Shown: piece by piece, positions 25,185-34,199 of the stretch | Layout of the letters: every line of letters starts with the position of its first letter | Numbering within the stretch: position 1 is the stretch's first letter | From: Sphingopyxis sp. 113P3 | GTDB taxonomy: Bacteria; Pseudomonadota; Alphaproteobacteria; Sphingomonadales; Sphingomonadaceae | Assembly (NCBI RefSeq): GCF_001278035.1 | Contig: NZ_CP009452.1 | Location: forward strand, 839,501-903,500 | Reading direction: 5' to 3' | Length of the DNA: 64,000 bases | Program-made: the position numbers and the translations under genes | Notes under the pieces: model-generated | Told to the model about the DNA's origin: nothing | The model's database searches: none | What the model saw: the letters and a program-made list of their open reading frames with translations, nothing else

Positions 25185-26559
25185 GGCCGGCCTAGCGGCC
25201 GTTCTGATGGCCGCGTTTGTGCTTGCCGCGCCGGCGAGCGCGCAGCGGGCGGCGCCGTTACCGTGGCAGGAAGACCCGTTTCCGAGCCGCTATCAGGCGC
25301 CGCCGCCCGACGACATGCTGCTACGCGGCGCGACGATCCTCGACGGCGCGGGCGGGCGGATCGACGGCGGCGACGTGCTGATTCGCGGCGGAAAGATCGC
25401 CGCGGTCGGCAAGGGGCTCGCCAATCCGGGGGTGCGGGAGGTCGACGCCGCCGGTCGCTGGGTCACGCCGGGGGTGATCGACGTCCACAGCCACGACGGC
25501 ACCTTCGTCCTGCCGCTGACCTCGATCGACCGCGAGGCGTCCGACGTGTCGGAGGTCGCGTCGCCGAACAGCGCCGACACCTGGATCGAGACCGCGGTCA
25601 ACGCACAGGACATGGCGTTCGACCGCGCGCTGTCGAATGGGGTGACGACGATCCAGATCCTGCCCGGATCGACGCCGATCTTCGCCGGCCATTCGGTGGT
25701 GGTGAAGCCGGTTCGCGCGCCGACCGTCTGGGGCATGAAGGCGGCCGGCGGCGTCCAGGGCTTCAAGATGGCTTGCGGCGAGAACCCCAAGAGCTGGGGC
25801 GCCGACGACGACAATGAGGGGCCGACGAGCCGACAGGGCGTCGTCAGCTATATGCGGCAGCAGTTCCTGAACGCCCGGCGCTACAAGCGCGCGGTCGAGC
25901 AGGCGCGCGCCGGTGCGGGGGCCATGCCGCCGCGCGACCTGAAGCTGGAGGCGCTGGCGGGAATCCTCTCCGGCGATATCCGCGTCAACGTCCATTGCTA
26001 TCGCGCGGGCGACATCGCGGCGGTGCTGACCATCGCCAGGGAATTCGGCTTTCGCGTCGGCGCCATCCATCATGCGACCGAGGCGTACAAGATTCCCGGC
26101 TTGCTGCGCGAGGCGGGGACGTGCGCGGCGGTCTGGGCCGACTGGTGGGGATTCAAGCTGGAGGCCCAGGACGCCGTTCGCGCGGAAGCGCCGCTGCTCG
26201 AAAGGGCGGGCGTCTGCGTGATGATGCATTCGGACTCGCCGGCCGACGGCCAGCGGCTCAATATCGCCGCGGCGAAGGCGGCGGCGGCGGGACGGCGGAT
26301 CGGCATCAACACGCCGCCCGAGACGATGATCAAATGGACGACGAGCAACCCGGCGAAGCTGCTGGGGCTGGACAAGCGCATCGGGACGATCGCGCCGGGA
26401 TATCAGGCCGATGTCGTGCTGTGGTCGGGCGATCCGTTCAGCGTCTACAGCCGCGCCGACCTCGTGCTGATCGACGGCACGGTGGTGTGGGATCGCGCGC
26501 ACCCCCACAGCGAACCGGTTTCCGACTTCGAGCTGGGACGCGGGGGAGTGGAGCCATGA
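25171..26559 (+). CDS. Secreted metal-dependent amidohydrolase
   Basis: 462 residues with a signal peptide (MIRNRAGLAAVLMAAFVLAA … ASAQ). The COG1228 (imidazolonepropionase-related) core is intact: HxH in VTPGVIDVHSHDGTF, Lys in VQGFKMACGENPK, His in DIRVNVHCYRAGDIAA, His pair in VGAIHHATEAYKIPG, Asp in CVMMHSDSPADGQRLN. Hydrolyses an unknown cyclic amide or peptide-like bond in the periplasm. Overlaps the next gene by four bases; that gene is a paralogue with a degraded active site. Confidence 0.88.
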   Translation: MIRNRAGLAAVLMAAFVLAAPASAQRAAPLPWQEDPFPSRYQAPPPDDMLLRGATILDGAGGRIDGGDVLIRGGKIAAVGKGLANPGVREVDAAGRWVTPGVIDVHSHDGTFVLPLTSIDREASDVSEVASPNSADTWIETAVNAQDMAFDRALSNGVTTIQILPGSTPIFAGHSVVVKPVRAPTVWGMKAAGGVQGFKMACGENPKSWGADDDNEGPTSRQGVVSYMRQQFLNARRYKRAVEQARAGAGAMPPRDLKLEALAGILSGDIRVNVHCYRAGDIAAVLTIAREFGFRVGAIHHATEAYKIPGLLREAGTCAAVWADWWGFKLEAQDAVRAEAPLLERAGVCVMMHSDSPADGQRLNIAAAKAAAAGRRIGINTPPETMIKWTTSNPAKLLGLDKRIGTIAPGYQADVVLWSGDPFSVYSRADLVLIDGTVVWDRAHPHSEPVSDFELGRGGVEP

Positions 26560-27818
26560 AGATGTTCGTGAGCGCGATCGCGCTGGCCATCGCCGCGCCG
26601 GCGTCGGCGCAGTCGCTGGCGATCGTCCACGCCGAGGCCTGGACGATGGAGGGCGATACGCCCGTTCACGATGCGACGATCCTCGTCGATGACAGCCGGA
26701 TTCTGTCGGTGAAGGCGGGCGGCGCGGTGCCGGCCGGGGTCCGGACCATCGACGCGCAGGGGAAGCCGGTGACGCCGGGCCTCGTCAACGGCGCGACGCA
26801 GATCGGTCTGGTCGAGATTTCGGGTTCCAACGACACCGTCGACACCACCTCGCGCGACGAGCGCAATCCGGGCGACGATGTCAGCCGCGCGCTCAACGGC
26901 AATTCGACGCTGGTCAGCCTGGCACGGGCCGACGGTATCACCCGCGCGCTCGTCTATCCCTCGCCCTCGCGCCACGCGCCCTTCAGCGGCGAACCGGCCT
27001 TTGCCCGGCTGCGCGACGGGGTCGATATCCTCGATGTCGCGAATGTCGGCGTCTATGCGGTGATCGGCGGCGGAGCGTGGGAGCGGCTGGGCTCGCGCGC
27101 CGTGCAATGGTCGGCATTGCGCAATGCGCTCGAAGAGGCGCGCCGGGGCATGGACGACGGCGATGCCGGGAGAAAGGGCAAGAAGGGCCATGGCGACGGC
27201 CCGCCGGGCGGCGGGAGGCGCGCGGGCGCCGAGCTGATCCGCGGCGTGCTCGCGGGCGAGGTTCCGCTTGCCATCCAGACGCACCGTGAATCGGATATCC
27301 GGCAGGCGGTGGCGCTGGCCGAGGATTTCGGCATCCGGGTGATCGTCGTCGGCGGGGCGCAGGCGTGGCGCGCCGCCGATGCGCTCGCGAAGGCGAAAGT
27401 GGCGGTGGTGCTCGATCCGCTCGTCAACCTGCCCTTCAATTTCGACCAGCTCGGCGCGCGGCAGGACAATGCGGCGCTGTTGGTCAAGGCGGGGGTGCGC
27501 GTCGCGGTCGGTCAGGCCGGAGGCGCGATCCACGCCAATTACAATGCCGGCATGGGGCTGCGCGAAGGCGCGGGAATCGCGGTCGCGAACGGGCTGCCCT
27601 ATATCGAAGCGCTGCGCGCGGTGACCGTCAACCCGCTCGCCATCTGGGGGCGCGGCGGCGGCGCATTGACGCCGGGCGCCGATGCCGACCTCGTCGTCTG
27701 GGACGGCGATCCGCTCGAGCCCTCGACCAATGCGGTCAGCGTGATCGTCGAGGGGCGCGAAGCCTCGACCCGCTCGCGGCAGGACCTGCTGGCCGAGCGC
27801 TACAAGGACGCACGCTGA
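26556..27818 (+). CDS. Amidohydrolase paralogue with degenerate metal site
   Basis: 420 residues, signal peptide MKMFVSAIALAIAAPASA-Q. Same fold as the preceding enzyme, but the HxH motif is replaced (VTPGLVNGATQIGLVEI), the His of the second position is kept (LAIQTHRESDIRQAV), the next is lost (IRVIVVGGAQAWRAAD versus IHHATEAY) and the final Asp is absent (VRVAVGQAGGAIHANYN). It keeps the C-terminal ADLVVWDGDPLEPST signature. A Gly/Lys-rich insert lies near residue 205. Most likely a non-catalytic partner forming a heteromer with 25171-26559. Overlaps proC by one base (TGATG). Confidence 0.82.
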   Translation: MKMFVSAIALAIAAPASAQSLAIVHAEAWTMEGDTPVHDATILVDDSRILSVKAGGAVPAGVRTIDAQGKPVTPGLVNGATQIGLVEISGSNDTVDTTSRDERNPGDDVSRALNGNSTLVSLARADGITRALVYPSPSRHAPFSGEPAFARLRDGVDILDVANVGVYAVIGGGAWERLGSRAVQWSALRNALEEARRGMDDGDAGRKGKKGHGDGPPGGGRRAGAELIRGVLAGEVPLAIQTHRESDIRQAVALAEDFGIRVIVVGGAQAWRAADALAKAKVAVVLDPLVNLPFNFDQLGARQDNAALLVKAGVRVAVGQAGGAIHANYNAGMGLREGAGIAVANGLPYIEALRAVTVNPLAIWGRGGGALTPGADADLVVWDGDPLEPSTNAVSVIVEGREASTRSRQDLLAERYKDAR

Positions 27819-28588
27819 TGCGGGTGCTGCTGATCGGCTGCGGGCGGATGGGAAGCGCGATGGCGCGCGGCTGGCGCGGTTCGGGGCCGGTGCTCGTCTT
27901 CGATCCGATGGTCGACGCGGTGCCGGAAGGGACCGAGCGGGTCGAGGCGCCGCGCGCGGTCGCCGGCGGCGCGGATCTGGCGGTGGTGCTTGCGGTGAAG
28001 CCGCAGGTGTTCGGATCGCTCGGCGACGCGCTGCGTCCGCTGGCCGATCGCGGCGCGCTCTTCCTTTCGATCATGGCGGGCATCACGCTGGCGGGGCTCG
28101 GCGCCGCGCTCGGCGGCAGCGGCCGCATCGTGCGCGCGATGCCCAACACGCCGGCGGCGATCGGCAGGGGGATCACGGCGGCGGTGGCGGGATCGGATGT
28201 CGCCGACGCGGATCGCGCTGCGGTCGACCGGCTGCTCGCCCCGACCGGCGAGTTGGTATGGATCGACGATGAAGGTCAGATCGATACGGTGACCGCGCTA
28301 TCGGGCAGCGGTCCGGCCTATTTCTTCCGCTTCGCCGAGGCGCTTGCCGCGGCGGGCGCGGCCGAGGGGCTGCCGCCCGCGCTGGCGATGCGGCTTGCGC
28401 GTGCGACCTTTACCGGCGCGGCGGCGCTCGCCGAGGCCGATACCGCGCCGCTCGCCGAGCTGCGGCGGCAAGTGACGAGCCCCGGCGGGACGACCGCGGC
28501 GGGCCTCGCCGAGATCGACCCTGTCGACGATCTTGCGCGTGCGGTCGTGGCGGCAGCGGCGGCGCGCTCGCGCGCGCTGGCGGGCTGA
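27818..28588 (+). CDS. proC: Pyrroline-5-carboxylate reductase
   Basis: 256 residues from ATG at 27818 overlapping the previous stop. Rossmann start MRVLLIGCGRMGSAMARGWR, AVKPQVFGSLGDALRPL, RAMPNTPAAIGRGITA, and the C-terminal ProC signatures TALSGSGPAYFFRFAEALAA and LRRQVTSPGGTTAAGL. Reduces pyrroline-5-carboxylate or a similar cyclic imine with NAD(P)H. Being buried in an amidohydrolase operon under a MocR regulator suggests a specialised catabolic or detoxifying imine reductase rather than the housekeeping proline enzyme (inference). Confidence 0.92.
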   Translation: MRVLLIGCGRMGSAMARGWRGSGPVLVFDPMVDAVPEGTERVEAPRAVAGGADLAVVLAVKPQVFGSLGDALRPLADRGALFLSIMAGITLAGLGAALGGSGRIVRAMPNTPAAIGRGITAAVAGSDVADADRAAVDRLLAPTGELVWIDDEGQIDTVTALSGSGPAYFFRFAEALAAAGAAEGLPPALAMRLARATFTGAAALAEADTAPLAELRRQVTSPGGTTAAGLAEIDPVDDLARAVVAAAAARSRALAG

Positions 28589-28593
28589 AGATC

Positions 28594-29889
28594 GTGACAC
28601 GGATGGCGGAGATGGGCGCGGCGCCGCTCGTGCTCGATCGCAAGGCGCGGGCGCGCGCGGCGATCGCCGGGTCGGCGGGCAATCTGATCGAATGGTATGA
28701 TTTCTACGCCTATGCCTATACCGCCCTCTATTTTGCCTCGGCCTTCTTTCCGAGCGGCGACCGTACCGCGCAGCTCCTCAACGTTGCCGCCATCTATGCC
28801 GCGGGTTTCCTAATCCGACCGCTCGGCGGCTGGTATTTCGGCCGCTACGCCGACCGCCACGGGCGGCGCGCGGCGATGGTCGCCTCGGTGATCCTTATGG
28901 GCGCGGGGTCGCTGCTCGTCGCGGTGCTGCCGACCTATGCGACGATCGGCGCCGCGGCCCCGGCGCTGCTGCTGGTCGCGCGGCTGATGCAGGGTTTTTC
29001 GACCGGTGGCCAATATGGCGCGGCGGCGACCTATCTCAGCGAGATCGCCGAGCCGGGTCGGCGCGGATTCTATGCCTCCTTCCAGTTCGTGACGCTGATC
29101 GGCGGGCAATTGTTCGCGCTGCTCGTCATTTTCGGTCTGCAGGCGGCGATGAGCGAGGCGGCGATCCGCGAGTGGGGCTGGCGGCTGCCCTTCCTGCTCG
29201 GTGCTGCGCTGGCGGGCGCCTTCCTGCTCTGCCGCGAGTTGATGCACGAAACCGCCGAGCCGGCGGGCGACGGCGAGGAGGCGGGGTCGCTGAAGGTGCT
29301 GGCGCGCCACCCGCGCGCTATGCTGACCGTGATGGCGCTGAGCGCCGCGGGCGCGGTGACGCTCTACAGCTTCACCACCTATATGCAGAAATATCTGGTC
29401 AACACCGCGGGCATGGACGTGGCGACGGCCAGCCGGGCGATGCTGATCGCCACCTTTGCCTTCCTGCTGCTGCAGCCGCTGCTTGGGACGCTGTCGGACC
29501 GGATCGGGCGGCGGACCAACCTGCTGATCTTCAGCGGCGGGATGACGCTGTTCGCGGTGCCTTTGTTCGGCGCGCTGGCGCGGGTGCAGACGATGCTCGC
29601 GGCAGTGCTGCTGGTCTTCGCGGCACTGGCGATCCTCAGCTTCTACACCTCGGTGTCGGGGCTGTTCAAAGCCGAGCTGTTTCCGGCGCGGGTGCGTGCG
29701 CTCGGCGTCGGGCTCGGCCATGCGGTCGCCTCGGCGATCTTCGGCGGCACCGCCGAATATGTCGCGCTGCTGCTGAAGCAATGGGGGCATGAAGGCCTCT
29801 TCGGCTGGTATGTTTCGGCGATCTGCGCGGTCGCCTTTCTGGTTGCGTTCACGATGCGCGAGCCCCGCGCGCACGGTCATCTCACCTGA
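28594..29889 (+). CDS. MFS transporter, metabolite:H+ symporter (MHS) family
   Basis: 431 residues, 12 helices. MHS signatures: AIAGSAGNLIEWYDFYAYAY at the N terminus, GGWYFGRYADRHGRRAAMVA after helix 3, LMQGFSTGGQYGAAATYLSE, and FPARVRALGVGLGHAVASAI late. Nearest known functions are alpha-ketoglutarate, citrate or proline/betaine symport. GTG start at 28594 (ATGs at 28603 and 28612 possible). In the operon it would carry a small carboxylate or amino acid released by the secreted hydrolases into the cell. Confidence 0.9.
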   Translation: MTRMAEMGAAPLVLDRKARARAAIAGSAGNLIEWYDFYAYAYTALYFASAFFPSGDRTAQLLNVAAIYAAGFLIRPLGGWYFGRYADRHGRRAAMVASVILMGAGSLLVAVLPTYATIGAAAPALLLVARLMQGFSTGGQYGAAATYLSEIAEPGRRGFYASFQFVTLIGGQLFALLVIFGLQAAMSEAAIREWGWRLPFLLGAALAGAFLLCRELMHETAEPAGDGEEAGSLKVLARHPRAMLTVMALSAAGAVTLYSFTTYMQKYLVNTAGMDVATASRAMLIATFAFLLLQPLLGTLSDRIGRRTNLLIFSGGMTLFAVPLFGALARVQTMLAAVLLVFAALAILSFYTSVSGLFKAELFPARVRALGVGLGHAVASAIFGGTAEYVALLLKQWGHEGLFGWYVSAICAVAFLVAFTMREPRAHGHLT

Positions 29890-29914
29890 ACCCACGAACA
29901 GCGGAGTTTTCCCG

Positions 29915-30964
29915 ATGAAAATGATCAGCCTCCTTGCCGCGACCGTCCTTTTCGGCACTGGCGCGGCCGCGGCGCAGGACGGCACGCCCGATCTTCCCTA
30001 TGTGAAGACCGCGAGCGTCACGCTGTCCAGCACCGACACCGGCTGGGACTATGTGAAGTTCGAGCCGGGCAGCGCGCGGCTGTTCATGGCACGCCTCAAC
30101 GACGGGCTGACGCTGTTCGACGTCGACAAGGGCGCGGCGGTGGCGACGGTGCCCGATTCGATCGGCGCCAACGGGCCGGTGCTGCTGCCGCAATTCGGTC
30201 GCGGCTATGTCGCGATGGACGATGGGTCGCTGCTGATCTTCGACCTTCGGACGCTGAAGACGATTGCGCGCACCAAGCTCGCCGACGACGGCGGGCTCAA
30301 CAGCGGTTCGTTCGACCCGGCGACGGGGCGGCTCCACATGATCACCGGCACGCGGCCGGCCGAGGCGACCTGGTTCACGCTCGACGCCGCGAGCGGCAGG
30401 CTGCTCTCCACGACCCGCTTTCCGTTCCGCAAGATGGACGATCCCGCCGCCGACGGCAAAGGTCATCTCTATGCCCCCGCGCGGCTCGACGGGGTGGTGC
30501 TGAAGCTCGATTCGCGCACGCTGAAGGAAGAAGCGCGCTGGGACGTCGGCTGCAATGTGTCGAAGATGAAATATCTGGCGAAAACAGGCCGGTTGCTCGG
30601 CGCCTGCGTCGGTGACAAACGCTCGGTCTTTCTGCTCGACCCCGCGACCGGCACCGTCGGCGCGCGCGTCGCGATCGGCAAGGGGATCGACGCGCTTGCC
30701 ATCGACGCGGCGCGCGGCCGCATCGTCACCAGCAACCATGAGGGGACGATGACCGTGATCGGGTGGGACGGCGCGAGCGCGCTGCGGCACGTCGCGACCA
30801 TCCGCACCTCGCCGGGCGCGCGGATGATGGATATCGATCATCGCACCGGGCGCCTGTATCTGGTCAACGCGGACGCAACCGAGTTTCCGGGCAAGGATGG
30901 CGGGGACGCGGTCACCCGCTATCATCCCGACAGCTTCCGCGTCGAAACATGGCAGCCGAATTGA
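29915..30964 (+). CDS. YncE-like secreted beta-propeller protein
   Basis: 349 residues from ATG at 29915; signal peptide MKMISLLAATVLFGTGAAAA-Q. Repeating propeller blades (ARLFMARLNDGLTLFDVDKG; GYVAMDDGSLLIFDLRTLKT; GRLLGACVGDKRSVFLLDPA; GRIVTSNHEGTMTVIGWDGA) identify a YncE/YVTN-type seven-bladed propeller. No catalytic residues are recognisable. Likely a periplasmic binding or scaffold protein for the amidohydrolases flanking it. Confidence 0.82.
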   Translation: MKMISLLAATVLFGTGAAAAQDGTPDLPYVKTASVTLSSTDTGWDYVKFEPGSARLFMARLNDGLTLFDVDKGAAVATVPDSIGANGPVLLPQFGRGYVAMDDGSLLIFDLRTLKTIARTKLADDGGLNSGSFDPATGRLHMITGTRPAEATWFTLDAASGRLLSTTRFPFRKMDDPAADGKGHLYAPARLDGVVLKLDSRTLKEEARWDVGCNVSKMKYLAKTGRLLGACVGDKRSVFLLDPATGTVGARVAIGKGIDALAIDAARGRIVTSNHEGTMTVIGWDGASALRHVATIRTSPGARMMDIDHRTGRLYLVNADATEFPGKDGGDAVTRYHPDSFRVETWQPN

Positions 30965-30989
30965 AGCCTGCGGCCGAAGGGGGATGGAG

Positions 30990-33900
30990 ATGAAGCCGAG
31001 ATTTGGCGGCCTGCTGGCGCTGGCGCTGACCCTGCTCGCGGCGCCCGCTGCGGCGCAGGACGAACTGCCGCTCGAACCGGCGCGGACGCTCGATTTCACC
31101 GTGTCGAGCGGGACCTTCACCTCGCTCGCCGTTTCGCCAGACGGCCGGACGATCCTGTTCGACATGCTGGGGGAGATTTACGCGGTGCCGGCGACCGGCG
31201 GCCGCGCCGTGCCGATCGCGACCGGGATCGCCTTCGAGGTGCAGCCGGTCTTTTCACCCGACGGAAAATGGATCGCCTATGTCAGCGACCGGTCGGGCGG
31301 CGACAATGTGTGGATCGCGCGCGCCGACGGCAGCGACGCGCGGCGGATCACCGACGAGGATGAGGGCGCGGTGCGCACCTCGCCCGAATGGAGCGCCGAC
31401 GGCAAGTCGGTCTATGTCAGCCGCTACCGCATCCGGCTCAACCGTTACGAGCTGTGGCGGCATCCGGTCGACGGCGGGCCGGGCGAACTGGTCGCCCCGG
31501 CCCGCGCCGCCGCCGACGCGCCGCGCGCGGCGTGGCAGAGCACGCTCGGCGCCGCCGCATCGCGCGACGGGCGCTGGCTCTATTATGCGCGCCACGTCGG
31601 CGATCTGTCGTTCGATGCGCCCGTCGCCTGGACGATCGTGCGCCGCGACCTTGCGACCGGCGCCGAAGAGACGGTGATCGGCAGTTCGGGCGGGCGCGGA
31701 TCGGAATCGGAAACCTTTTTCCGGCCCGCCATCTCGCCCGACGGCCGGACGCTCGCCTATGCGACGCGGCATCTGGCCGAAACGCGGCTGCGCGTGCGCG
31801 ACCTGGCCACCGGGGTCGATCGCGACCTGGGCCCGGCGCCGCTCGACCTGATGAACGGTGCCGCGTGGCTCGACTTGATCCCGCGCTACAGCTTCACCCC
31901 CGACGGCAAGGCGATCCTGATCGCCTGGCGCGGACGGATCGAGCGGCGCCCGCTCGACGGCGCGCCGGTGATTCCGATACCCTTCACGGCGCGGCTACAA
32001 CTCGCGGTCGGGCCGAGCACGCGCGTCGCGATCGAGGAACCGCGCGGACCGGTACGCGCGAAGCTGCTTCAGGGCACCGCCGCGTCGCCCGATGGCGCGC
32101 GCGTCGCCTATGCCGCGCTCGGCAGCCTTTATGTGCAGGGCGTGGACGGCAGCGCGGCGCGGCGGTTGCCGATCGCCGGCGACCCGCCCTCGCTGCCCGG
32201 CTGGAGCCCCGACGGCACGCGCCTCGTCTATGTGACGTGGAGTGAGCGGGGCGGCGGAGCGGTCTGGACGATCGCCGCCGACGGTGCGGCGCCGCCGGTG
32301 AAGATCAGTGACATCCCGGCCTTCTACAGCCATGCCGTGTTCACGCCCGACGGCGCGCGGATTCTGGCGGTACGCTCCCCGGCGGCGGCGCGACAGCATT
32401 CGAGCTTCGAGTTTGGGACGGTGCGCGACGCCGACCTCGTCGCCTTTCCCGCCGCGGGAGGCGCCGCACGCATCGTCACCAGCGGCACGCTGGGGCAACG
32501 GCCGCATTTCGTCGCGGGCGAGCCCGGCACCGCCTATCTGATGAGCGATACGGGGCTGGTCGCGGTCGACCTGGCCAGCGGCGACCGGCGGCCGGTCGCG
32601 ACGGTCAAGGCGCAGGGTTATTATTTCACCGAAAAGCCGGTGCCGGTCGACGACCTGCGGCTGAGCCCCGACGGTCGCTGGATCGCCGCGCAGACGAGCG
32701 AGCAGCTTTACCTGCTGCCGCGCCCCGCCGACCCGGCGGCCGTGGTCGACCTGACCGCGCCCGGCAATCCGGCGCGCCGTGTCACCGACATGGGGGCCGA
32801 TTTCTTCGACTGGCGCGCCGACGGCAGCCTGGTCTGGACCGTCGGCAATTACCTCCAGACGCTGCCCCACATGGCGGCGCCCGTGCCGGCGGACCATGTC
32901 GAGCTGGTCGCCGAACTGCCGCGCGCGGTGCCACAGGGCCGGTTGCTGCTGCGCGGCGGGCGGGCCCTGACCATGGCGGGCGGCGACCGGATCATCGCCG
33001 ATGCCGATATCCTGATCGAGGGCGACCGCATCGCCGCGATCGGCCCGCGCGGCAGCTTCGCGGTGCCCGCGGGCACGCCGGTGCGCGACCTCGGCGGCCG
33101 CACCGTGATGCCGGGCTTCATCGACGATCACGACCATATCGGCAGCATCCGGCGCAACGTCATCGGCTATGAGGATTGGGGGCTGCGCGCGCGGCTGGCG
33201 TTCGGCGTCACGACGGCCTTCGACCCCTCGACGCTCGGCATCGACCAGATCGCCTATCAGGATTTGATCGACGCGGGACTGATGGTCGGGCCGCGCTTGC
33301 GTTCGACGGGGCCGGCGCTCTTTTCGAAGGAGCGCTTCACCTCGCTCGACCAGGTGCGCGCGGTGCTGCGCCGCTATCGCGACGCCTGGGGGCTTCGCAA
33401 CATCAAACAGTATCGCGGTGAAAGCCGGCGGGTGCGGCAGTGGATCGCGATCGCCGCGCGCGAGCTGGGGCTGCTGCCGACCAACGAAGGCAGCCACAAT
33501 CCCAAGCTGATCCTGACCCAGACGCTCGACGGCTATGCCGGCAACGAACATGCGCTGCCGACCGCGCCGTTCGGGGAGGATGTGCTGACGCTGTGGCGCC
33601 TGATGCGTACCAGCTATGTGTCGACCCTGCTCGTCAACACCAGCGGGCCGACGGGCGCCGACTATTTCATCGCGACGCGCGATCCGGCGCGCGATGCCAA
33701 GGTGCGGCGTTTCTGGCCGCCGACGACGATCGCGCAGAAGCTCGCGCACCGCGAATGGGGGTCGCTCGACGCCTCGCGCCTGCCGGCGCTCGCCGCCGAT
33801 GCCGGCGCGATTGCGGCGAACGGCGGGCTGCTTGGCATGGGATCGCACGGCGACGATCCGGGGATCGGCTATCATTACGAGCTGGAGGCGCATGTGATGG

Positions 33901-34199
33901 GCGGCATGGCACCGATGGCGGTGCTGCACGCGGCGACCGCCGGCGCGGCGGAAACGATCGGGCGGCTGAGCGACATGGGGACGCTCGAGCCGGGCAAATA
34001 TGCCGACCTGATCGTCTTCGACCGCGATCCGCTGGCCGATATCCGCAACACATGGTCGCTGTCGCTGGTGATGCGCGGCGGCCATCTGTTCGATGCCGAC
34101 ACGCTCGATGAGCTGTGGCCCGAGGCGCGGGGGCTGCCGCCGCCCTGGTTCGCGGGCGGCGAGCCGCGGGCGCAATGGCTGCCGACGGTGGGCGAGTGA
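30990..34199 (+). CDS. TolB-propeller/amidohydrolase fusion enzyme
   Basis: 1,069 residues; ATG at 30990 has GGGGG and GGAG upstream (ATG at 30984 also possible). Signal peptide, then ~650 residues of WD40-like/TolB blades (VSPDGRTILFDMLGEIYAVP; FSPDGKWIAYVSDRSGGDNV; LSPDGRWIAAQTSEQLYLLP), then a C-terminal amidohydrolase with HxH in MPGFIDDHDHIGSIRRN, Lys in RNIKQYRGES, His in LPTNEGSHNPKLILT and Asp in LGMGSHGDDPGIGYHYELE. The propeller may gate or bind an oligomeric substrate as in S9 peptidases. Its stop overlaps the GTG of the next gene. Confidence 0.9.
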   Translation: MKPRFGGLLALALTLLAAPAAAQDELPLEPARTLDFTVSSGTFTSLAVSPDGRTILFDMLGEIYAVPATGGRAVPIATGIAFEVQPVFSPDGKWIAYVSDRSGGDNVWIARADGSDARRITDEDEGAVRTSPEWSADGKSVYVSRYRIRLNRYELWRHPVDGGPGELVAPARAAADAPRAAWQSTLGAAASRDGRWLYYARHVGDLSFDAPVAWTIVRRDLATGAEETVIGSSGGRGSESETFFRPAISPDGRTLAYATRHLAETRLRVRDLATGVDRDLGPAPLDLMNGAAWLDLIPRYSFTPDGKAILIAWRGRIERRPLDGAPVIPIPFTARLQLAVGPSTRVAIEEPRGPVRAKLLQGTAASPDGARVAYAALGSLYVQGVDGSAARRLPIAGDPPSLPGWSPDGTRLVYVTWSERGGGAVWTIAADGAAPPVKISDIPAFYSHAVFTPDGARILAVRSPAAARQHSSFEFGTVRDADLVAFPAAGGAARIVTSGTLGQRPHFVAGEPGTAYLMSDTGLVAVDLASGDRRPVATVKAQGYYFTEKPVPVDDLRLSPDGRWIAAQTSEQLYLLPRPADPAAVVDLTAPGNPARRVTDMGADFFDWRADGSLVWTVGNYLQTLPHMAAPVPADHVELVAELPRAVPQGRLLLRGGRALTMAGGDRIIADADILIEGDRIAAIGPRGSFAVPAGTPVRDLGGRTVMPGFIDDHDHIGSIRRNVIGYEDWGLRARLAFGVTTAFDPSTLGIDQIAYQDLIDAGLMVGPRLRSTGPALFSKERFTSLDQVRAVLRRYRDAWGLRNIKQYRGESRRVRQWIAIAARELGLLPTNEGSHNPKLILTQTLDGYAGNEHALPTAPFGEDVLTLWRLMRTSYVSTLLVNTSGPTGADYFIATRDPARDAKVRRFWPPTTIAQKLAHREWGSLDASRLPALAADAGAIAANGGLLGMGSHGDDPGIGYHYELEAHVMGGMAPMAVLHAATAGAAETIGRLSDMGTLEPGKYADLIVFDRDPLADIRNTWSLSLVMRGGHLFDADTLDELWPEARGLPPPWFAGGEPRAQWLPTVGE

